Shown here: piece after piece, positions 58,251 through 64,000 of the stretch
Position numbering within the stretch: the stretch's first letter is position 1
Layout of the letters: each line of letters opens with the position of its first letter
NCBI GenBank assembly: GCA_029237815.1
Contig: JAQZBP010000005.1
Coordinates: forward strand, 145,296-209,295
DNA length: 64,000 nt
From: Moraxellaceae bacterium
GTDB taxonomy: Bacteria; Pseudomonadota; Gammaproteobacteria; Pseudomonadales; Moraxellaceae
Reading direction: 5' to 3'
Program-made: the position numbers and the translations under genes
Notes under the pieces: generated by a model
What the model was told of the DNA's origin: nothing
The model's input: the letters and a program-made list of their open reading frames with translations, nothing else
The model's database searches: none

Positions 58251-60164
58251 TTGAAGAGCGTTATCACAGCCCTGTTGTGGTGGTTGCTTGCGGCAACGGC
58301 CTGGGCGGACAACAAGGAAGACTTCCTCGCGGCGCGCGAAGCCCTGAAGCAGAGCGACCTGCCCAAGGTGGCCAGCCTGGCCGAGACGCTGAGTCGCGAC
58401 CCGCTCGGCATCTATCCGCGCTACTGGCTGCTCTCCCGCCAGCTCGCGCAGCTCGCTCCGGAGCAGATCCTGCCCTTCCTGAATTACTACCAGGGCAGCT
58501 GGCTGGCCGAGAAGCTGCGCACCGAATGGCTGGTGCTGCTGGGTCGACGCGGCGAATGGGACCGCTTCCGCGAACAGTACAAGCTGCTGGTGGATGCGCC
58601 CGGGAACGACCTCCTCTGCTATCACCTGCAGTCCCGCCTGGCGCAAGACGACGCGTCCGTGCTGCCGCATGCGCGCGCCGTGCTCTGGTTCACCGCCAAG
58701 GATCTGCCCGGGGCGCCCTGCAATCCGGTGATCGACCGGCTCATCGCCACCGGCACCGTGACCGAGGACGACATCTGGCAGCGCCTGCGCATGGCCTTCG
58801 AGAACAGTGCCCAGGGTCTGGGCCGCGAGCTCGCCCGCAAGCTGGGGCAGGAACTGTCGGCGAAGAGCCTCGACACCATCATGTCCAATCCTGCCGCCTG
58901 GCTGAGGAAGCCCACCAACAGCGGCCGCCTGCGCCAGGAACTCGCCGTGCTGGCCATCGCCCGGCTGGCGCGCAGCGACGTCGATGCCGCCCACGCGGCA
59001 TTGCAGGACTGGAAGCCGCAGCTCGGCCCCGAGCTGGAGCGCTATGGCTGGCGCCGCCTGGCCACCACGGCGGCCTTCCGCCACGACCCGCGTGCCGAGG
59101 AGTGGTTCCGCAACAGCGGCAACCTGGCGTGGAGCGAATACGCGCTGGAGTGGCGTACCCGCCTCGCGCTGCGCCAGCAGGACTGGGATACCGTCTACGA
59201 CTCCATTCGCCTGATGAGCGAGGAGTCCCGCAAACAGCGCGCCTGGCAGTACTGGCTGGCACGGGCCCACGAGCAGCGCAAGAACGGGCCCGAAGCCAGC
59301 CGCCTGCTGGCGGCGCTCAGCCTGGACGACGATTACTACGGCCTGCTGGCACGCGACCGCCTCGGGCCCGTGGTCGGCCCCGCCGGTGCGCTCTACAAGG
59401 TGACCGATGAAGACGGGCGCCGCGTCCGTGCCAATGCTGCCGTACAGCGCGCCTTGCTGCTCAACGAGATGGGCCTGCGCCTGGAAGCCGTGCGCGAGTG
59501 GAACTGGGCCCTGCGCGGCGCCGACGACCGCTTGCTGCTGGCCGCTGCCGAGGCGGCGCGCGAGGCCGGCTGGTACGACCGCGCCATCTATGCCGCCGAG
59601 CGCACCAAAACCCTGCACAACTACGAGCTGCGCTATGTGGCCCCTTACCGCGACATCGTGCGTGACTATGCGCAGCAGGTAGGTGTGGACGAGGCCTGGG
59701 TGTTCGGCCTGATGCGCCAGGAGAGCCGCTTCGTGACTTCCGCCCGCTCCGGCGTCGGCGCTGGCGGCCTCATGCAGCTGATGCCGGCGACCGCGCGCTG
59801 GGTCGCGGGCAAGGTCGGGCTCAAGTGGGAGCCGGCCATGGTCAACGATGCCGGCGTCAACGTCCGCCTCGGCACCTATTACATGCGCCACGTGCTGGAC
59901 AACCTCTCCAGCCAGCCGGTGCTGGCGACTGCCGGCTACAATGCCGGCCCCAACCGCGCGCGCGAATGGCAGCCGCCCGAGAAGCCCCTGGAGGCGGCGC
60001 TGTACATCGAGAGCATTCCATTTCTCGAAACGCGCGACTACGTGAAGAAGGTCATGACCAATGCCGTGCACTACGCCATGTCCTTTGGCGAGCAGCGGCA
60101 GTCCCTGACCACGCGCCTCGGGGCGATCCCGCCGCGCAATCCACAGCCGATCGCAGGGCCGTGA
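58251..60164 (+). CDS. slt: Soluble lytic murein transglycosylase
   Basis: 637 residues from a TTG start preceded by GGGAGAGCGG; it gives the signal peptide MKSVITALLWWLLAATAWA directly, and no ATG is nearby. The long helical U-shaped region fills residues 25-440, and the catalytic domain follows with the glutamate in GLMRQESRFVTSARSGVGAGGLMQLMPATA and NVRLGTYYM, GYNAGPNRAREW motifs near 500-590. It cleaves peptidoglycan glycan chains to 1,6-anhydro products in the periplasm. Confidence 0.94.
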   Translation: MKSVITALLWWLLAATAWADNKEDFLAAREALKQSDLPKVASLAETLSRDPLGIYPRYWLLSRQLAQLAPEQILPFLNYYQGSWLAEKLRTEWLVLLGRRGEWDRFREQYKLLVDAPGNDLLCYHLQSRLAQDDASVLPHARAVLWFTAKDLPGAPCNPVIDRLIATGTVTEDDIWQRLRMAFENSAQGLGRELARKLGQELSAKSLDTIMSNPAAWLRKPTNSGRLRQELAVLAIARLARSDVDAAHAALQDWKPQLGPELERYGWRRLATTAAFRHDPRAEEWFRNSGNLAWSEYALEWRTRLALRQQDWDTVYDSIRLMSEESRKQRAWQYWLARAHEQRKNGPEASRLLAALSLDDDYYGLLARDRLGPVVGPAGALYKVTDEDGRRVRANAAVQRALLLNEMGLRLEAVREWNWALRGADDRLLLAAAEAAREAGWYDRAIYAAERTKTLHNYELRYVAPYRDIVRDYAQQVGVDEAWVFGLMRQESRFVTSARSGVGAGGLMQLMPATARWVAGKVGLKWEPAMVNDAGVNVRLGTYYMRHVLDNLSSQPVLATAGYNAGPNRAREWQPPEKPLEAALYIESIPFLETRDYVKKVMTNAVHYAMSFGEQRQSLTTRLGAIPPRNPQPIAGP

Positions 60165-60199
60165 GCCCGCGTCAACAGACAGGTCAGGAACAGCAAAGA

Positions 60200-60826
60200 A
60201 TGAACAGCGTCATGCAGAAGCGGGTCGTGATTGCAGTGGTCGTGGTGGCGGTACTGGCGGTCGCGGCGCTCGTGGCCCGGCAGTGGCTGGCCGAGCGTCA
60301 CGCCAGTCAGCAGCTTCCGGTGAATACGCGCATGGGCGGCGACTTCATCCTGCCCTCCACGCAGGGGCGGCCGCTCGACACGCGCACGCTGCGTGGCAAG
60401 GTCGTGCTGCTTAACTTCGGCTTTGCCTCCTGCCCCGATGTCTGCCCTCTGGTGCTGGCGCGCATGAAGGCGGCGGTGAAGGCGCTGGGCGATGACGCGG
60501 CATCGGTGCAGGGCGTGTTCGTGTCATTCGACCCGGCGAGAGATACCGTGGCCAATCTCAAGGTCTACGTGGAGCACTTCCATCCGGGCTTCATCGGCGC
60601 CACCGGCAGCGAGGCCGAGATTGCCGCCGTGGCGGCGCGCTATGGTGTCGTTTACCTGAAGGAAAACACCGGATCCGCCTCCGGCTACGGCTTCGCCCAC
60701 AGCGACTACATCTATCTGATCGATGCCGAAGGCCATGTGCGCAAGCTCTATGGCGGCGATGCGAAGACGGATGAGATCGCCCGCGACATCCGCCTCCTGC
60801 AGGCGGCCGACCACCCCCTTTTCTGA
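60200..60826 (+). CDS. SCO1/SenC family copper-delivery protein
   Basis: 208 residues with one N-terminal membrane anchor (about 8-27). The thioredoxin-like core holds the copper ligands FASCPDVCP and the distal histidine in GFAHSDYIYLI. Sco proteins deliver copper to, or reduce, the CuA site of cytochrome oxidase. It begins 35 bp after slt and 28 bp before a PCuAC gene, a common Sco/PCuAC pairing. Confidence 0.93.
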   Translation: MNSVMQKRVVIAVVVVAVLAVAALVARQWLAERHASQQLPVNTRMGGDFILPSTQGRPLDTRTLRGKVVLLNFGFASCPDVCPLVLARMKAAVKALGDDAASVQGVFVSFDPARDTVANLKVYVEHFHPGFIGATGSEAEIAAVAARYGVVYLKENTGSASGYGFAHSDYIYLIDAEGHVRKLYGGDAKTDEIARDIRLLQAADHPLF

Positions 60827-60854
60827 CTTCCGGTTCCAATTGTGAGACGTTGCC

Positions 60855-61331
60855 GTGCTGAAGCCCCTTGCTTCCCTCCCATTGCTGTTCGCCGGCCTGC
60901 TGCTGGCAGTCCCCGTTGTCCATGCCGACAAGCCTGCCAACGTCCTGGTCGAAGCGGCCTGGATCAGCGAGGCGCCACCGACCGCGCGCAACAATGCCGC
61001 CTACGTCAGGCTGAAGAACGGCGCGCGCCAGGACACCCTGATCGGGGTGTCGACGCCGGTGGCGGCCGTGGCGGAGCTTCACGAGTTGCGCCAGGAGGGC
61101 GGCGTCACGCGCATGCAGCAGCTCAAGGCGGTCGAGCTGGCGCCCGGGCAGGAGCTGGAGTTCGCGCCGGGTGGCCGCCATATCATGCTCATCGATATGC
61201 GGCGTCCCCTGAAGGCCGGCGAGCGAGTACCGCTGACGCTCAAGTTCAGGCGCGCGGGCACGGTGACGGTGCAGGCCGAAGTCCGGCCGCTGCCAGTGGA
61301 AGAGGATCATTCCCACCATCATCACCACTGA
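60855..61331 (+). CDS. Periplasmic copper chaperone PCu(A)C with His-rich tail
   Basis: 158 residues from a GTG start, with a signal peptide ending VVHA. Copper ligands fit the family pattern H-x10-M-x21-H-x-M exactly: H76, M87, H109 and M111. The C-terminus ends DHSHHHHH, an extra metal-binding tail. It hands Cu(I) to Sco1 and to CuA. It is co-directional with the SCO1 gene, with 28 bp between. Confidence 0.93.
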   Translation: MLKPLASLPLLFAGLLLAVPVVHADKPANVLVEAAWISEAPPTARNNAAYVRLKNGARQDTLIGVSTPVAAVAELHELRQEGGVTRMQQLKAVELAPGQELEFAPGGRHIMLIDMRRPLKAGERVPLTLKFRRAGTVTVQAEVRPLPVEEDHSHHHHH

Positions 61332-61535
61332 GTCGCGCCCCTACCTCTTCCGGTAGGCGTCCCTCGATCGCACCCGTGTCCTCATGCTTTTTTTCGAACG
61401 GGGATGCTGCTAGCGTCCCGGCCTTCTGATCGCTACGACCCCGCTTTCCCGCAGTTTCTGCAGGGATTTTTTTCCGGGCTGCGCAGCCGATCCCGTCCAC
61501 ACCAAGCTCGATATTCGCAATGCCGGGGGCCTCCC

Positions 61536-62732
61536 ATGCGCGTCAACAGGCGTAGTTCATTTCCTTTTTCCCTGCCGCTCGTGCTGGCGCTGGCGCTGGC
61601 CGCCTGTGGCGGCGATCCGCAGGGCAAGGGCGGACCCGGTGGCCCGGGCGGCGGCATGCCCCCGCCCGAGGTGAGCGTCGTCACGATCAAGCCCGGCGAG
61701 CTGTCGCTGACCAGCGAGCTTCCCGGCCGCCTCGAGGCGGTGCGTTCGGCGGAGGTGCGGGCGCGTGTCGCCGGCATCCTGCAGAAGCGCGTCTACCAGG
61801 AAGGCAGCGAGGTGAAGGAGGGCGACGTGCTCTTCCAGATCGACCCGCGTCCGTTCCAGGCTGCCTATGACAACGCCACCGCGGCCGTCGCCCGTGCCGA
61901 GGCGACGCGGGCCCAGACCCGCGCGCAGGCCGAGCGTGCCGAGGCGCTGATCGGCAAGAAGCTGATCAGCCAGCAGGATTTCGACACGGCGCAGGCCAAT
62001 TTCCACCAGGCCGAGGCCGATGTCGCCGCCGCGCGCGCGACGCAGGTGCTGCACAAGCTCAACCTCGCGCTCGCCACGGTGCGTGCGCCGATCTCCGGCC
62101 GCATCGGCCGTGCCCTCGTCACCGAGGGCGCGCTGGTCGGGCAGGGTGAGGCCACGCCACTGGCGCTGATCCAGCAGCTCAACCCGGTGTACGTGAATTT
62201 CTCGCAGTCCAGCGTGGAGGTGCTGAAGCTGCGCCGCGCCATGGAAAGCGGCCAGCTCAAGCGGGTCGGCGGCCAGGCCGAGGCGACCCTGGTCCTCGAG
62301 GACGGCAGCGAGTATCCGCAGAAGGGCAAGCTGCTCTTTTCCGACCTGGCGGTGGACCCGGGCACCGGCAGCGTCAGCCTGCGCGCGGAATTCCCCAACA
62401 AGGACCGCCTGCTGCTGCCCGGCATGTACGTACGTGTGCGCCTGGCGCAGGCCGTGGCCAGCAATGCCATCACCGTGCCGCAGCGTGCGCTGCAGCGCGG
62501 CCCGCAGGGGGCCTTCGTCATGCTGGTGAAGGACGGCAAGGTGGCCGTGCAGCCGGTCACCACCAGTGCGGCGCAGGGCGATGTCTGGGTCGTGGAGAGC
62601 GGCCTTGCGGGCGGTGAGCAGGTGATCGTCGAGGGCATCCAGAAGGTTCAGCCCGGCATGCCGGTGACGGCCGTGCCCTTCGGTGCGGCACCTGCGGCAC
62701 CGGCTGCCACCGCGCCTGCGGCCGGCCGGTAA
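61536..62732 (+). CDS. RND efflux periplasmic adaptor (membrane fusion lipoprotein)
   Basis: 398 residues. Lipobox ALALAAC puts the acylated cysteine at residue 24, then a Gly/Pro-rich spacer. The lipoyl and alpha-hairpin region (about 55-170) contains VRARVAGILQKRVYQEGSEVKEGDVLFQIDPRPF, and the RAPISGRIGRALVTEGALV beta-barrel segment follows. It resembles AcrA/MexA and bridges the pump to an outer-membrane channel. The ATG at 61536 is used because the signal sequence starts there. The pump gene begins 16 bp after its stop. Confidence 0.93.
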   Translation: MRVNRRSSFPFSLPLVLALALAACGGDPQGKGGPGGPGGGMPPPEVSVVTIKPGELSLTSELPGRLEAVRSAEVRARVAGILQKRVYQEGSEVKEGDVLFQIDPRPFQAAYDNATAAVARAEATRAQTRAQAERAEALIGKKLISQQDFDTAQANFHQAEADVAAARATQVLHKLNLALATVRAPISGRIGRALVTEGALVGQGEATPLALIQQLNPVYVNFSQSSVEVLKLRRAMESGQLKRVGGQAEATLVLEDGSEYPQKGKLLFSDLAVDPGTGSVSLRAEFPNKDRLLLPGMYVRVRLAQAVASNAITVPQRALQRGPQGAFVMLVKDGKVAVQPVTTSAAQGDVWVVESGLAGGEQVIVEGIQKVQPGMPVTAVPFGAAPAAPAATAPAAGR

Positions 62733-62748
62733 GGAGAGGTACGCCCCA

Positions 62749-64000
62749 TGGCCAGTTTCTTCGTCGACCGTCCCGTCTTTGCCTGGGTGCTGGCGCTCAT
62801 CATCGCGCTGGGCGGCCTGCTGTCCATCCGTGGCCTGCCGGTGGCGCAGTACCCCACCATCGCGCCGCCCTCCATCGCGGTGTCGACGAGCTATCCGGGC
62901 GCGTCCGCGCAAACACTCGAAGACACGGTGACCGCCGTCATCGAGCAGGAAATGAACGGTGCGGAAGGCCTGCAGTACGTCTACTCGACGTCGGATTCCT
63001 CCGGCGCGGCCACGGTGACGCTGACCTTCCAGCCGGGTACCGATCCACGCCTCGCCAGCGTGGATGTGCAGAACCGTCTCAAGCGCGTCGAGTCGCGCCT
63101 GCCGGCGGAAGTGCGCCAGCAGGGCATCCGTGTCGAAAAGGCCGCCAACAACTTCCTGATGTTCATCATCCTGAAGGCGACGCAGGACGGGCTGACGCGC
63201 ACCGATCTCGCCAATTACGCCACTGCCAACATCCTCGACCAGGTGCGTCGCGTGGAGGGCGTCGGCGACGTCACGCTGTTCGGCTCCGAATACGCCATGC
63301 GCATCTGGATCGACCCGGCGCGGCTCACCGGGCTCAACCTCGCCACCACCGACGTGATCGCCGCGCTGCGCGACCAGAATGTGCAGGTGGCGGGTGGTTC
63401 GCTGGGTGCGCTGCCGTCGGTGGAGGGGCAGCAGCTGAACGCCAGCATAGTGGTGCCGGCCTCGCGCCTGACCACGCCCGAGCAGTTCGGCGACATCATC
63501 CTGCGCGCCAGTCCCGACGGTTCCGTGGCCCGCCTCAAGGACGTGGCCCGTATCGAGATCGGCGCCGCGGACTACTCCGTGGAGGCGCGCCTGAACGGCA
63601 AGCCGGTGGCGGGCCTCGGCATCAAGCTCGCGCCCACCGCGAATGCGCTCGACACCGCCGCCGGCGTGCGCGCCAAGATGGATGAGCTGAAGGGCTATTT
63701 CCCGTCGGGCATGGATTATGAGGTGCCCTACGACACCACGCGCTTCATCCAGATATCCATCGAGGAAGTGATCAAGACGCTGGTCGAGGCCATCATCCTG
63801 GTGTTCCTGGTGATGTACCTCTTCCTGCAGAACCTGCGCGCCACCATCGTGCCCACCGTGGTGGTGCCGATCGCGCTGCTCGGCACGCTGGGCGCCATGC
63901 TCGCCTTCGGCTTCTCGGTGAACGTGCTCACGCTGTTCGGCATGGTGCTGGCCATCGGCATCCTGGTCGACGACGCCATCGTGGTGGTGGAGAACGTCGA
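62749..64000 (+). CDS. RND multidrug efflux pump, HAE1/AcrB-type (5' part, runs off the window)
   Basis: The first ~417 codons are visible. MASFFVDRPVFAWVLALIIALGG is the first helix, then the PTIAPPSIAVSTSYPGASAQT porter opening, typical of AcrB/MexB hydrophobe/amphiphile pumps, and the start of the second helix bundle with the DDAIVVVENV motif at the end; the DD belongs to the proton relay. GGAGAGG precedes the ATG. The remaining ~620 residues and the outer-membrane channel gene, if any, are outside. Confidence 0.95.

Noticed and set aside
61300..61331. Five histidines at the C-terminus as a cloning tag
   Set aside because: They are preceded by EEDHS and followed by a native stop and intergenic sequence; copper chaperones often have His-rich ends.

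Overview
The window is a GC-rich bacterial chromosome segment, tightly packed, with about 56 genes, no rRNA or tRNA that I can see, no CRISPR array and no transposase. The backbone is a gammaproteobacterial core block: lipA, lipB, ybeD, dacA/C, rlpA, mltB, rodA, mrdA, rlmH, rsfS, nadD, proA, holA, lptE, leuS, lnt, corC, ybeY, ybeZ, miaB. E. coli and Pseudomonas carry much the same order. Pseudomonas-like extras (PA2778/PA2779 pair, PA1782-like phosphatase-kinase beside a nitrate transporter, a pilH-like regulator) point to a free-living aerobe. A Nevskiales/Xanthomonadales-like lineage is possible, but I cannot fix the order from sequence alone.

Layout. 1-6.2 kb: start of a TenA/PqqC-like gene, a membrane diguanylate cyclase, a DUF4403-like lipoprotein, a PilH-like regulator, a small conserved pilus-associated protein, and the PA2779/PA2778 peptide-protease pair. 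6.2-18.1 kb: DedA-PAP2 fusion, lipA, sthA, a YbaL-type antiporter, LtrA and DUF2784 membrane proteins, lipB, a large lipoprotein, ybeD and the D,D-carboxypeptidase. 18.3-30.0 kb: two TRL-like lipoproteins and a complete nitrate assimilation module: PP2C-kinase, transporter, flavoprotein, nasA, nirB and nirD. 30.1-38.3 kb: rlpA to proA, the cell-elongation and NAD/ribosome-silencing block. 38.6-44.4 kb: accessory block with an RhlA-like hydrolase carrying a PilZ-like tail, a cyclic-nucleotide-binding protein, an AraC regulator, a membrane protein broken by an amber codon, a methyltransferase, and a 55-residue arfA. 44.4-58.1 kb: holA-lptE-leuS, ElyC-like protein, SDR epimerase, COG0523 GTPase, lnt-corC-ybeY-ybeZ, mgtC and miaB. 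58.2-64.0 kb: slt, a Sco1/PCuAC copper pair and the start of an RND efflux operon that runs off the end.

How it works together. Nitrate assimilation is the best-defined functional unit. Two identical sigma-54 promoters face outward in the 339-bp gap between the transporter gene and the flavoprotein gene, with an NtrC-like site between them. A third sigma-54-like promoter and a structured leader precede nirB. The module lies between dacA/C and rlpA, neighbours in E. coli, and intrinsic terminators lie on both sides. The most interesting less-explored items are the PA2779-type peptide with a Gly-Gly site next to a C39-like protease, arfA with its internal hairpin, and the RhlA-like/PilZ protein beside a cyclic-nucleotide-binding protein.
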